Source: Calothrix sp. PCC 7103
Lineage (GTDB): Bacteria > Cyanobacteriota > Cyanobacteriia > Cyanobacteriales > Nostocaceae
Length of the DNA stretch: 64,000 nt
NCBI RefSeq assembly: GCF_000331305.1
Contig: NZ_KB217483.1
Coordinates: 291,534-355,533, forward strand
Direction: 5' to 3'
Part shown: piece after piece, positions 27,380-35,932 of the stretch
How positions within the stretch are numbered: the stretch's first letter is position 1
Layout of the letters: each line of letters opens with the position of its first letter
Notes under the pieces: generated by a model
What the model saw: the letters and a program-made list of their open reading frames with translations, nothing else
What the model was told of the DNA's origin: nothing
The model's database searches: none
Program-made: the position numbers and the translations under genes

Positions 27380-27403
27380 CTTAATAACTCTAAAGTTATT
27401 AAG
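27380..27403. promoter_or_regulatory. perfect inverted repeat upstream of heme oxygenase
   Basis: CTTAATAACT, four bases, AGTTATTAAG: ten-base perfect arms about 43 bases before the start of the heme oxygenase gene. In other cyanobacteria a MarR-type activator (ChlR) controls low-oxygen ho2 and bchE genes from similar AT-rich palindromes; assignment to ChlR is inference. Confidence 0.5.
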
Positions 27404-27445
27404 TTAAAGCAATTGCTCTTTCTCAGAGATAAAGAGGTATTGACA

Positions 27446-28204
27446 ATGACCTGCCATATAGATATTCGTGTCCGAGAAGGTACTAAGCATTCCCACACAA
27501 TGGTGGAAAACACCGCATTTATGAAATGCTTTCTCAAAGGTATAGTGGAAAAAAGTTTTTTCCGCAAGTTGCTGGCGGATTTATATTTTGTTTACAGTGC
27601 TTTAGAGGAAGAATTACAGCGGTATCAAGAACACTGTATTATGGGGTTGATTTACTTCCCCGAACTGAATCGGAAGGCGAATCTAGAGAAGGATTTAGCC
27701 TTTTATTACGGTGAAAACTGGCGAGAAGAAATAAAACCTTCCCCAGCTGGTAAAGTTTATGTTGCTCGAATTCACGAAATCGCCAACACTCAGCCTGAGT
27801 TACTAATTGCCCATGCCTATACTCGTTACATGGGAGATTTATCGGGTGGGCAAGCATTAAGAAATATTGCCCGTTCGGCAATGGATCTACCAGACGACCA
27901 AGGCACAGCGATGCATGAATTTGAGCAGTTACCGACACCTGAAGCCAAACGGGCATTCAAAGAGCGGTACCGTCAGGTGTTGAATTCTCTACCAATAAAT
28001 GAGGCAACGATTGAAAAGATTGTCAACGAAGCAAACTATGCCTTTGCTCTAAATAGAGATGTTTTTCACGAACTAGAGGTAGATGTAAAGAGTACGGTTG
28101 GTGAGCATGTCTTTGACTTGATTACTCGCCAAGATAAGGTTGGTAGCACAGAGCATACTCCTGGCAGTTATGTAGTGAAAATGGCGCCTGAATATAGTAT
28201 TTAG
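27446..28204 (+). CDS. heme oxygenase, low-oxygen HO2-like by context
   Basis: 252 residues from the ATG at 27446 with AGAGG upstream; the longer frame from 27365 would include the inverted repeat. VREGTKHSHTMVEN has the proximal His; YTRYMGDLSGGQAL is the distal-helix glycine motif. It cleaves heme to biliverdin using O2 and ferredoxin, feeding phycobilins and bilin photoreceptors (a cyanobacteriochrome kinase is at 46267). The placement after bchE supports the low-oxygen isozyme; from sequence alone HO1 and HO2 are hard to separate. Confidence 0.9.
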   Translation: MTCHIDIRVREGTKHSHTMVENTAFMKCFLKGIVEKSFFRKLLADLYFVYSALEEELQRYQEHCIMGLIYFPELNRKANLEKDLAFYYGENWREEIKPSPAGKVYVARIHEIANTQPELLIAHAYTRYMGDLSGGQALRNIARSAMDLPDDQGTAMHEFEQLPTPEAKRAFKERYRQVLNSLPINEATIEKIVNEANYAFALNRDVFHELEVDVKSTVGEHVFDLITRQDKVGSTEHTPGSYVVKMAPEYSI

Positions 28205-28257
28205 CTGGTCAAGCTCCCTTTTATTAATGGTCAGATTCGTCAGATTCCCGATTTATA

Positions 28258-28569
28258 GAAGTTGGGAATCTTGCAGCAGATATCACGGGATGGGATTATC
28301 CTGTGTTCCCGATGTCTATGGATAAATTAGCTCAAGCTTGTGGTGCTGAGGTAGTGGATTTTCGCTCCAAGACTGAATGCTGTGGTGGAACAATTCTAGT
28401 CCCGAAAGAAGATGTGGCTTTGTCACTAACGAAGCAATTACTAGATGAAGCAAAATCTCTGAGTGCAGATTGTATTGTGTTGGCTTGTCCTTTATGTTCT
28501 ACTAACTTGGAGTTGAGACAGGCTGATATTGAGAAGAAGCACAAGCACCTTAAAGATTACCATGTATAA
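28258..28569 (+). pseudogene. C-terminal fragment of a CCG-domain (HdrB/SdhE-like) protein
   Basis: The open frame starts without an ATG (EVGNLAADITGWDYPVFPMS) and contains a CCG motif in KTECCGGTI and ACPLCSTN, the second cysteine-rich domain of heterodisulfide reductase subunit B-like proteins. A complete subunit has two such domains and is about 300 residues; only the second is left. The ATG at 28303 lacks a clear ribosome site. Convergent with the Nudix gene. Confidence 0.65.
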
Positions 28570-28579
28570 AAAAGCTTTG

Positions 28580-29146
28580 TTAGAAGCTTTTGCTGGAATG
28601 GCTGGTGCTAATCCACCACTCCAATAGCACAGCCCGACATTGCAAGCAGATTAATGAATTAAGTAAGGATGCTATGCCATCATTATAAATTGGGTATATA
28701 GCTCCGACAAAATTTGAAGGAATTTGTACAGTGGGTTGTAATTCAGCAACAAAGCCAAACAGCTTCTGATTAGAGAAAGAGCTATTTACTGCCCAACCTT
28801 GAGAATTTAAAGGTGTCAGTTGGGAAATTGTTTCTGGTATAATTCCTAATTCTCGTTGGAGAATTTTGGGCACAACAGTAGCTGCTTGTTCTCCTTCTGG
28901 AATTCTTCCACCAGGGAAATCGAGGGTTTTTTCCCCCAGCCCCTGACGATAAGTTGGTGGTGGTAAAATCAACTGTTGGTTTTGAATTGGTAAAATAATC
29001 ACTGAATCCGCTTTTTCCACCCGCCAATATTCTAGGATTTGTCCTGTTTCATCTTGAAGATGCTCACCAATTACTGTCAGCCATTGCGAGTGTAGTTCCA
29101 AGAATGTATCTTGAGTTTGCCAACCTTTATTCATAGAATACGGCAT
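28580..29146 (-). CDS. Nudix-fold protein with degenerate catalytic box
   Basis: 188 residues. The Nudix region is FPGGRIPEGEQAATVVPKIL, then QRELGI. Compared with GX5EX7REUXEEXGU the GX5E part is kept, but the RE pair reads KI and the EE pair reads RE, so metal-binding glutamates are missing. The fold is likely kept; pyrophosphohydrolase activity is doubtful. The product could bind a nucleotide or ADP-ribose without cleaving it. Single gene between the HdrB relic and a repeat-rich gap. Confidence 0.65.
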   Translation of the reverse strand: MPYSMNKGWQTQDTFLELHSQWLTVIGEHLQDETGQILEYWRVEKADSVIILPIQNQQLILPPPTYRQGLGEKTLDFPGGRIPEGEQAATVVPKILQRELGIIPETISQLTPLNSQGWAVNSSFSNQKLFGFVAELQPTVQIPSNFVGAIYPIYNDGIASLLNSLICLQCRAVLLEWWISTSHSSKSF

Positions 29147-29488
29147 CGTAAATTTAAAACTTAATTTCCGGCACTTTTGCTTGAATTAATCTTGTTCATT
29201 GTAGTGTGCTAGATGGTTACTTTGGAAATAATAAAGCTGTAATTGGGTAGGGTGTGTCAAAAGTTTTGGTGTGTTCTCTTCTCTTATTTCTTCCTTTGCG
29301 CCCTTCGCGTACTTTGCGGTTCGTTTTTTGTACTCCCCAAAATTAATGACACGAACCACTATTTTACACCTAATTTGTAAAATGCGACATGACGAGCGCT
29401 TTATCATACAGAAGCGAGAATCCAGACCCAACCCGTAAGTCTCGTCGTAAGTATGGTGAGTCAAGGAGCACGGTGTCGGGTTTATTGA
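29147..29488. other. intergenic stretch with CTTTGCG-type repeat
   Basis: No gene recognised. Positions about 29281-29330 carry CTTTGCGCCCTTCGCGTACT, then TTGCGGTTCG, related to the repeat at 40000-40040. The rest is unremarkable. Confidence 0.5.
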
Positions 29489-29520
29489 ATTATCATATTA
29501 TTGCACAGTAATATGATAAT
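29489..29520. promoter_or_regulatory. palindromic operator upstream of petC
   Basis: Perfect 12-base arms ATTATCATATTA and TAATATGATAAT with an 8-base spacer, about 90 bases before petC. The core ATATTA-N8-TAATAT recurs at 31939 and 35530, next to sulfide genes. Likely binding site of the ArsR-type regulator at 35588 (inference). Confidence 0.7.
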
Positions 29521-29611
29521 ATGATATATTAGTAAAGTAAGGCATATTTATAAAAGTGAAACAGAAACCAAGTTACTCAATATTTATACCGCAAGTAGGA
29601 GGCATCAATTC

Positions 29612-30145
29612 ATGTCAGAAAGGTTTCCTCTAGAAAGCCCCTCAATGTCGAGGCGCCAATTACTGAACTTTTTAACAGGTGCAGTTGTTGTTACTACAGC
29701 TAGTAGCCTACTCTATCCTGCGGCTAAATTCTTTATTGCCCCTACAGAATTGGGTGAAGATGGTTCTATCCTCGCCAAAGATATTAATGGCAATCTCATT
29801 CCTGCTAGCCAGATTTTGGCTGAACCTCCTGAAACTCGCGCTTTAGTAGCGGGTTTAGCTGGTGAACCAACATATCTCACTATTAAAGAAGATAGTACTC
29901 TGCACTCCTGGGGGATTGTTGATAACTGCACCCATTTGGGTTGTACCTTTCCTTGGAATCCTAATGACAATGAATTTCAATGTCCATGTCACGGTTCTCG
30001 CTATGACGCTGAGGGGAGAGTAGTACGCGGTCCTGCACCTCTTCCCCTCAAACTGGCTAGTGTTAAGGTTGAAGGGGAGTATATTCGCCTTTCTCCTTGG
30101 ACGGAAATTGACCCTCGCACAGGACAAAAACCCTGGTGGATTTAG
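29612..30145 (+). CDS. petC: cytochrome b6f Rieske iron-sulfur protein
   Basis: 177 residues with GTAGGAGG upstream. A Tat-like N-terminus ([20 protein letters not shown]) precedes one TM segment. The Rieske ligands are CTHLGC and CPCHGS, and the C-terminus has TGQKPWW. The protein passes electrons from plastoquinol to cytochrome f. The promoter carries the palindrome shared with the sulfide genes, so this is probably an extra Rieske isoform made under sulfide or low oxygen, next to the low-oxygen-type psbA. A terminator follows at 30317. Confidence 0.92.
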   Translation: MSERFPLESPSMSRRQLLNFLTGAVVVTTASSLLYPAAKFFIAPTELGEDGSILAKDINGNLIPASQILAEPPETRALVAGLAGEPTYLTIKEDSTLHSWGIVDNCTHLGCTFPWNPNDNEFQCPCHGSRYDAEGRVVRGPAPLPLKLASVKVEGEYIRLSPWTEIDPRTGQKPWWI

Positions 30146-30316
30146 GAGTTTGAGGAGTTTGAATTTTTAGGCGTTGGTGAGAGGTCTTGGCTTCGTCAAC
30201 ACCTTCACAACAGGCGCCTGATTTATGAGTTGTGTAGTGGAATTGACGGTTTAGGCTGTGCTGCTATTTTACTAGGCTTTTCAGACTTCTGTCAGGCAGT
30301 CAGGCACAGAATATTT

Positions 30317-30347
30317 CCGCCCCAATCAATTAATTGGGGCGGTTTTT
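30317..30347 (+). terminator. rho-independent terminator of petC
   Basis: CCGCCCCAAT and ATTGGGGCGG form a 10-base stem with a short AT loop, followed by TTTTT. It lies between the convergent petC and psbA genes and points in the petC direction. Confidence 0.88.
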
Positions 30348-30380
30348 CGTTATTTGACGGTAGTTGTTAACAAACGCAAA

Positions 30381-31463
30381 CTAACTAGCAATTGCAGGAG
30401 CTATTAGTGCTAGTGGTTGAGCTTCACCAGATGCCAAATCTAATGGGAAGTTATGAGCATTGCGCTCATGCATTACCTCAATGCCTAGATTTGCCCGATT
30501 GAGCATGTCTGCCCAGGTGTTAATTGTTCGTCCCTGGCTATCTAGGATGGAATTATTAAAGTTAAAGCCATTCAGGTTAAACGACATGGTGCTGATGCCA
30601 AGAGCCGCAAACCAAATACCGACAACAGGCCAAGCAGCTAAGAAGAAATGCAGAGAACGCGAGTTATTAAAGCTAGCATATTGAAAGATTAACCGCCCAA
30701 AGTAACCATGTGCTGCTACGATGTTGTAAGTTTCTTGTTCTTGACCAAACTTATACCCTGCATTGGCTGATTCTAATTCTGAGGTCTCCCGAACTAGAGT
30801 AGAAGTCACCAAAGAGCCATGCATCGCAGAAAACAAAGCTCCCCCAAAAACTCCGACTACACCTAACATATGGAATGGATGCATCAGAATATTATGTTCT
30901 GGTGAAAACACAATCATGAAATTGAACGTTCCAGAAATACCAAGCATCATCCCATCAGAGAAACTGCCTTGCCCTATTGGATAAATTAACAACACAGCTG
31001 TTGCAGCAGCAGCAGGTGCAGAAAAAGCAACAGGAATCCAAGGACGCATCCCCAAACGGTAACTCAATTCCCATTGCCGACCCATGTAGGCATACACGGC
31101 AATTAGGAAGTGGAACACAATCATTTCGTAAGGACCGCCATTATAGAGCCATTCATCCAGAGTCGCAGCTTCCCAGATCGGGTAAAAGTGCAAACCAACT
31201 GCTGCTGAAGTGGGAACTACAGTAGCAGTGATGATATTATTGCCATAAAGAAGTGAACCAGTTACAGGCTCTCGAATTCCATCAATATCAACAGGAGGTG
31301 CGGCAATAAACGCAAGAGTAAATACAATTGCAGCAGTCAGTGCTGTTGGAATCAGTAACACTCCAAACCAACCCACATACATGCGATTGTCAGTACTAGT
31401 AACCCAGCTAGAGAATCTATCCCATGAATTACTCTGACTGGTTTTTTCCAGAATTGTTGTCAT
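30381..31463 (-). CDS. psbA: photosystem II D1 protein, low-oxygen-type variant
   Basis: 360 residues, colinear with standard D1. Mn4CaO5 ligands remain (D170, E189, H332, E333, H337, D342, A344), so this is a working D1 and not the chlorophyll f synthase. It carries Ala80, Leu158 and Ala286, the substitutions known for low-oxygen D1 forms, plus Pro144 (PWIPVAFS) and Met173 (SDGMMLG), which are known from Thermosynechococcus PsbA2. Gln130 is kept (GRQWELS). Cys212 is Ser, and Gln199 is Met. Neighbours (bchE, heme oxygenase, petC, sqr) agree with expression under micro-oxic and sulfidic conditions. Confidence 0.95.
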   Translation of the reverse strand: MTTILEKTSQSNSWDRFSSWVTSTDNRMYVGWFGVLLIPTALTAAIVFTLAFIAAPPVDIDGIREPVTGSLLYGNNIITATVVPTSAAVGLHFYPIWEAATLDEWLYNGGPYEMIVFHFLIAVYAYMGRQWELSYRLGMRPWIPVAFSAPAAAATAVLLIYPIGQGSFSDGMMLGISGTFNFMIVFSPEHNILMHPFHMLGVVGVFGGALFSAMHGSLVTSTLVRETSELESANAGYKFGQEQETYNIVAAHGYFGRLIFQYASFNNSRSLHFFLAAWPVVGIWFAALGISTMSFNLNGFNFNNSILDSQGRTINTWADMLNRANLGIEVMHERNAHNFPLDLASGEAQPLALIAPAIAS

Positions 31464-31938
31464 AGTTGTATATAGTGCGAATGAAATTTTGAAATTAGGA
31501 CTTACACCATTGTGCTTTCATGAGCAAACAGATTTAAATGCTTTCAGACGCAACATATCGTTACGTAAATAGCAAATGATTTCAGATCATAGCAATCATG
31601 AAAAATAAGACTATAAACAGCCATTTTTCGCTGGTTAGCCCTTCCTAAAAACCAAAAATTTTGATTCTATGCAACGTGCGGTTTCAGTCCTAAGATTTTG
31701 AATTGACAAGTTTTGTTTGCCATCATATTTACTTTATAACTTATTAGTTATGGTGTTGTCAAGTATTAAACATGTAATTTTTTTCCTGTATGATTCATAT
31801 CTCCGTAGTATGCTGTGGTCAAGCAATTGCACTTCTATGGCGTGTATTGGAAGATAGCAGCGCGACAGTAGCGTTTAAAGAATATGAAGCAATGTTACGT
31901 GAACATAAAAGTATGGCCATATACTAGACACTTTATGC
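31464..31938. other. psbA upstream region with a short relic
   Basis: Contains the psbA promoter on the minus strand (no clear consensus found). At about 31813-31929 a plus-strand open stretch reads CGQAIALLWRVLEDSSATVA, then FKEYEAMLREHKS, with no start; it may be a gene tail of unknown family. Confidence 0.35.
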
Positions 31939-31958
31939 ATATTACTGTATAGTAATAT
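31939..31958. promoter_or_regulatory. palindromic operator of the persulfide operon
   Basis: ATATTACTGTATAGTAATAT, a 20-base palindrome with the core ATATTA-N8-TAATAT, 40 bases before the start of the hydrolase gene. Same core and spacing as 29489 and 35530. Confidence 0.72.
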
Positions 31959-31998
31959 CATGAGCTAGTAGATTAATGTTAACCTGGAGTTAAACATC

Positions 31999-32691
31999 AT
32001 GTTATTCCGACAACTCTTTGATCCAGAAACAAGTACATATACTTATTTAATTGCTGATTTCGGGACTAAAACTGCGATTTTGGTCGATCCGGTATTAGAG
32101 CAAGTAGAACGCGATGAGCAATTAGTGAAAGAACTAGGACTAACTTTGAAATACTGTTTAGAAACTCACATCCACGCCGATCACATTACTGGAACAGCTA
32201 AACTTCGGGAGAAAACGGGCTGTTTGGGAATTGTACCGGAGAATGCTCAAGCTGTATGTGCAGACAGATTTATGAAAGATGGAGAAGTATTAGAGTTAGG
32301 AAGTGTGAAAGTTATTGCGATCGCAACTCCCGGTCATACTAATAGCCATAATGCCTATTTAGTTAATAGTACTCATCTGTTAACTGGAGATGCGTTGTTA
32401 ATTCGTGGTTGTGGACGGACTGACTTCCAAAGCGGGAATGCAGGAATGATGTACGATGCAATAACGCAACGGTTGTTTACATTGCCTAACGAAACCTTGG
32501 TTTATCCTGGTCATGATTATCGAGGTAACACAGTTTCTACTATTGGCGAAGAAAAACAGTGGAATCCCAGGCTTGTGGGACGTGACCGTGATGGATTTAT
32601 CAAATTAATGGCAAACCTAAATCTACCCAACCCGAAAAAGATTATGGAAGCAGTACCTGCTAACGAGCGCTGTGGTAGCGTTGCTGCGTAA
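31999..32691 (+). CDS. metallo-beta-lactamase-fold persulfide dioxygenase-like protein
   Basis: 230 residues of the ETHE1/glyoxalase II-like branch: THIHADH metal motif near residue 55, PGHT near 110, LLTGDALLIRGCGRTDF near 130 and PGHDY near 175, as in bacterial persulfide dioxygenases. It would oxidise glutathione persulfide to sulfite with O2 and iron. It heads a three-gene set with a rhodanese and a TauE permease, a normal order for sulfide oxidation: SQR makes persulfide, this enzyme oxidises it, TauE removes sulfite. Confidence 0.85.
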   Translation: MLFRQLFDPETSTYTYLIADFGTKTAILVDPVLEQVERDEQLVKELGLTLKYCLETHIHADHITGTAKLREKTGCLGIVPENAQAVCADRFMKDGEVLELGSVKVIAIATPGHTNSHNAYLVNSTHLLTGDALLIRGCGRTDFQSGNAGMMYDAITQRLFTLPNETLVYPGHDYRGNTVSTIGEEKQWNPRLVGRDRDGFIKLMANLNLPNPKKIMEAVPANERCGSVAA

Positions 32692-32759
32692 CCAAATTAG
32701 ATAAGGAACTTTGCGTATTTCTTCGTTTAAAAACCCTATATTTCCAAAGATACAGATTT

Positions 32760-33305
32760 ATGGCTATTTCCCGTATGAACAAATTACAAACTGTTGATGC
32801 TCACAATCTCAAACAATTGCTAGAGCAAAAAGCGATCACACTTATAGATGTCCGTGAACCAGTTGAGTATGCAACAGAGCATATTCCAGGTGCAAGATTG
32901 GTTTCTCTTTCCAAGTTCGATCCTCGCAAAGTTCCACAAGATGAGAATACCCAAGTAGTTCTATACTGTCGTTCCGGGAACCGATCCACAATGGCTGCTC
33001 AAAAGCTTTTTGATACCGGATTTACTAGAGTAACCCATCTAGAAGGGGGTATGGGTGCTTGGAAACAAGCGGGTTATCCCACTAAAATTGACAAAAATGC
33101 CCCAATTAGTTTAATGCGGCAGGTACAGATTGTTGCAGGCTCATTAGTGTTAACGGGCACATTATTAGGAGCATTTGTTTCTCCTTGGTTCCTGATTCTC
33201 AGTGGCTTTATGGGAGCAGGATTAATGTTTGCGGGAATTACAGATACTTGCGCGTTAGGAATGCTACTAGCAAAACTTCCTTATAATCAGCGGAGCAGTG
33301 TATGA
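32760..33305 (+). CDS. rhodanese with C-terminal membrane domain (DUF2892)
   Basis: 181 residues. Rhodanese domain at about 8-110 with active loop CRSGNRS (Cys near 70) and the closing EGGMGAWKQAGYP. The C-terminal 70 residues have two TM segments as in DUF2892 fusions. It would carry persulfide sulfur at the membrane. It overlaps the TauE gene by 4 bases (ATGA), so they are translated together. Confidence 0.88.
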   Translation: MAISRMNKLQTVDAHNLKQLLEQKAITLIDVREPVEYATEHIPGARLVSLSKFDPRKVPQDENTQVVLYCRSGNRSTMAAQKLFDTGFTRVTHLEGGMGAWKQAGYPTKIDKNAPISLMRQVQIVAGSLVLTGTLLGAFVSPWFLILSGFMGAGLMFAGITDTCALGMLLAKLPYNQRSSV

Positions 33306-34147
33306 CTTGGATAATTGGGCATTTCTTAGCTGCTTGTATTGGAGTTAGTTTAGGCTTAATTGGTGGTGGTGGTTCGGTATTAGCGCTACCGATTCTAGTT
33401 TATGTTATGGGTGTACCTCCAAAACCAGCAATCGCCATGACTTTAGTAATTGTAGGTACTGTTAGCCTGTTGGGGGTAATCCCCCACTGGCGAGCCAAAA
33501 ATGTTAATTTAAAGACAGCATTTATCTTTGGTTCTGCAACGATGCTGGGGGCATTTATGGGGGCAAAAATTGCTACCCTAACTGTAGTTACTGAAGCTTT
33601 TCAAATGATGCTGTTTGCAGTCATGATGTTGCTGGCTGCGGTATTTATGATTCGCCGTAGTTCTAAACCTGTCACAGCAGATGATAAACTAGCATTTTAT
33701 CCTTCACCCGTTTGCAAGTATTGCTGGTTGTGGTTAATGAGTGAAGGTTTGGGCGTAGGGGTGCTAACTGGATTAGTTGGTGTTGGTGGTGGGTTTGCGA
33801 TTGTTCCGGCTTTGGTATTATTAGCAAATATACCCATGAAACAGGCGATTGGAACATCCTTATTAATTATTGTATTTAATTCAGTTGCAGGTTTTTTGGG
33901 TTACTTGGGACATGTTTCTTTAGATTGGAACTTAATGTTATCTTTCATTGTAGCTGCTAGTATAGGAACATTTTTCGGTGCATACTTGGCTGAATTTGTT
34001 CCACCTAGTAGACTTCAGCAAAGTTTTGGTTATTTTTTGCTTGCAATTGCGACTTTGGTTTTGGTACAGAATTGCCAGCGTCCACGATCGTCTCAGGTGG
34101 ATAATTATAGCACCACAAGAATTATACAACGTCATTTTAGGGGTTAA
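33302..34147 (+). CDS. TauE/SafE-family sulfite or sulfur-anion exporter
   Basis: 281 residues, about eight TM segments, with the family repeats (GLIGGGGSVLALPILVYVMG at the start and GLVGVGGGFAIVPALVLLA in the middle). Members export sulfite, thiosulfate or sulfoacetate. As the last gene after the persulfide dioxygenase-like and rhodanese genes it most likely clears sulfite. Tail-to-tail with sqr, overlapping by 4 bases. Confidence 0.87.
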   Translation: MTWIIGHFLAACIGVSLGLIGGGGSVLALPILVYVMGVPPKPAIAMTLVIVGTVSLLGVIPHWRAKNVNLKTAFIFGSATMLGAFMGAKIATLTVVTEAFQMMLFAVMMLLAAVFMIRRSSKPVTADDKLAFYPSPVCKYCWLWLMSEGLGVGVLTGLVGVGGGFAIVPALVLLANIPMKQAIGTSLLIIVFNSVAGFLGYLGHVSLDWNLMLSFIVAASIGTFFGAYLAEFVPPSRLQQSFGYFLLAIATLVLVQNCQRPRSSQVDNYSTTRIIQRHFRG

Positions 34148-35427
34148 TTTTTTATCCTATTTGGGATTGGTTCGACTAAAGATAAACCGAAAACCCGCAA
34201 ACCCCAACGTTCAAACCACGGTACAGACATTCCCAAGCGCATCTTGATAAGGAAAAATTTCTCAAAAGCTATCTTAATCCAACTAACCCAACGACCCCGT
34301 TTTGCTACAGAACTCCGCCGTTTCCCAGTTATAGGATCAGGCAATACTGGAGCCGCAATAAAAATGAGACCTGTGGCGCCAAAATCTGCCATACAAATTG
34401 CTTCTAAAGTGGGTGTCACTGGTGCTGCTTCAATCACTCCTAATTCTCTAGCAATGTTGTGAGCAACAGCCATTCCCATCGCTTCCGTCATTTGCCCAGT
34501 TTTCGGTACCCCAATTGGTATAGGTGTCTGTTCTGGCTGAGTTAACTGCACCGCAACACCCAAGCTATAAATTGAGGGAAAGTTTGGATGTTGACATGTC
34601 GGTAAAATTGGCACAAACCCTTTCTCATCAGTTAATCCCTTTACTGACCTTAAAAATGCCACACCTTGGAAAGGTGGCACTACCATTGAGTATTGAAAAG
34701 GTAAAATACGGCCATCTGCTAAGGTCATCTTTTCGGGAAATATCTCAGCAATTTCCGCATTCTCAATTAATTTAATATCTCGCTCCTCTAGCAGTTGAGA
34801 CACTAACTCTGCTGAGTTTGTCATTCCCCCAATTCCTAAATGACCTGCATAGGGTTCAGGCGTAACTAAAGTAATAGGTACTTGATGACGCAATCCCTCT
34901 GTTCGCAAGACATAATCCGCTAACATCGTAAACTCATACAGAGGACCAAAACAACTAGCTCCTGGCACTGCTCCCACCACTAAAGGTCCTGGGTTCTCTA
35001 GAAACTTTCGCCAAGCCTCCCGTGCCAATAAAGCGTGATGGGGATTACACACAGATTGAGTATAACCTTCCTCTGGACCTAATCCCGGCACTACATTCAG
35101 CGCTAAGGATGCCCCCGTTGCAATGACTACGTAGTCGTAATTAATTCTTTTTCCTGCAACCTTAAGCGTTTGTGTATGAGGGTCAAGGGCTGTAACTTTT
35201 CCTTCTATCCAATTAATACCCTTTCTTAAAAGCAAATTTTCTATATCTAGTTGAATATTTTCTAATGGTGTTAAATCAAAGGCTACCCAAGGTAGAGAAG
35301 GAATAAAGGTAAATTTTGGGTTGTCAGAAATAAGAGTGATGCGATGAGATTTCGGCAACAGATGTCGCAGTTCATAAGCTGTTGGTAAACCTCCGATTCC
35401 TGCGCCCAATAACACAACGTGAACCAT
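34144..35427 (-). CDS. sqr: sulfide:quinone oxidoreductase
   Basis: 427 residues from the ATG at 35427, which has CGGAG upstream; the frame continues to 35466. FAD-binding GAGIGGLPTAYELR at the N-terminus, ATGASLALNVVPG in the middle, and Cys in GAVPGASCFGP and LPTCQHPNF as candidate redox cysteines. C-terminal amphipathic helix (KIAFEKFFLIKMRLG) for membrane docking. It oxidises sulfide and reduces plastoquinone, relieving sulfide toxicity or feeding anoxygenic photosynthesis with photosystem I. Divergent from the arsR gene across a shared palindrome. Confidence 0.88.
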   Translation of the reverse strand: MVHVVLLGAGIGGLPTAYELRHLLPKSHRITLISDNPKFTFIPSLPWVAFDLTPLENIQLDIENLLLRKGINWIEGKVTALDPHTQTLKVAGKRINYDYVVIATGASLALNVVPGLGPEEGYTQSVCNPHHALLAREAWRKFLENPGPLVVGAVPGASCFGPLYEFTMLADYVLRTEGLRHQVPITLVTPEPYAGHLGIGGMTNSAELVSQLLEERDIKLIENAEIAEIFPEKMTLADGRILPFQYSMVVPPFQGVAFLRSVKGLTDEKGFVPILPTCQHPNFPSIYSLGVAVQLTQPEQTPIPIGVPKTGQMTEAMGMAVAHNIARELGVIEAAPVTPTLEAICMADFGATGLIFIAAPVLPDPITGKRRSSVAKRGRWVSWIKIAFEKFFLIKMRLGMSVPWFERWGLRVFGLSLVEPIPNRIKN

Positions 35428-35529
35428 GCTGATTACTCCGATTGCTAAAAACTGGCGCAGGTTCAATCAAACAGTCCCACCATCAAACCGATGTATATTC
35501 CTACGCCGTTTTGTATTTTTTACAGTATC

Positions 35530-35549
35530 ATATTATTATATAGTAATAT
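35530..35549. promoter_or_regulatory. palindromic operator between sqr and arsR
   Basis: ATATTATTATATAGTAATAT, core ATATTA-N8-TAATAT, in the 160-base gap between the divergent starts. Third copy of the shared operator; expected to give autoregulation. Confidence 0.72.
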
Positions 35550-35587
35550 CATGTCAATTTAATAGTTAGTTGTATTTTTGGTTTACT

Positions 35588-35932
35588 ATGCTCAACCCCT
35601 CTCCCAAGTTATTACTACCTGTAGCTGAATACTTTAAAATTCTTTCACAAGTTAGTCGGTTGCAAGTTTTATGTTCGTTAAAGTCAGAGGCAAAAAATGT
35701 GACACAAATTATACAAGAAACAGGATTGGGACAAGCCAATGTTTCCAAGCATTTGAACGTGTTGACACAAGCAGGTATGGTGACTCGTAAGCCTGAAGGG
35801 ATCAGTGTTTTTTATAAAATTACCGACCCAGTAATTTTTGAGATATGTGATTTGGTTTGTGGAAGACTTGCCATTAGACTTCAGGAACAAAGCCAACAAT
35901 TAGAGCAGCTACAGTCACTACGCGAGTTATAA
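35588..35932 (+). CDS. ArsR-family repressor, likely persulfide/sulfide sensor
   Basis: 114 residues from ATG 35588 (MLNPSPK); a start at 35570 is also open. Winged-helix core with TGLGQANVSKHLNVLTQAGM as the recognition helix. Cys29 (RLQVLCSL) and Cys87/Cys91 (ICDLVC) sit where SqrR and BigR carry the two cysteines that form a tetrasulfide bridge; the metal-binding set of classic ArsR (CVC) is missing. So it probably releases DNA when persulfides rise. It is next to sqr and its likely operator. Synechocystis SuoR is an analogous regulator. Confidence 0.85.
   Translation: MLNPSPKLLLPVAEYFKILSQVSRLQVLCSLKSEAKNVTQIIQETGLGQANVSKHLNVLTQAGMVTRKPEGISVFYKITDPVIFEICDLVCGRLAIRLQEQSQQLEQLQSLREL

Noticed and set aside
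27365-27445. N-terminal extension of heme oxygenase
   Set aside because: It would translate through the inverted repeat; the ATG at 27446 has a ribosome site and fits the family start.
30381-31463. psbA as chlorophyll f synthase (ChlF) or rogue D1
   Set aside because: All Mn-cluster ligands and QB-site residues such as Ser264 are intact, so it is a functional D1 variant.
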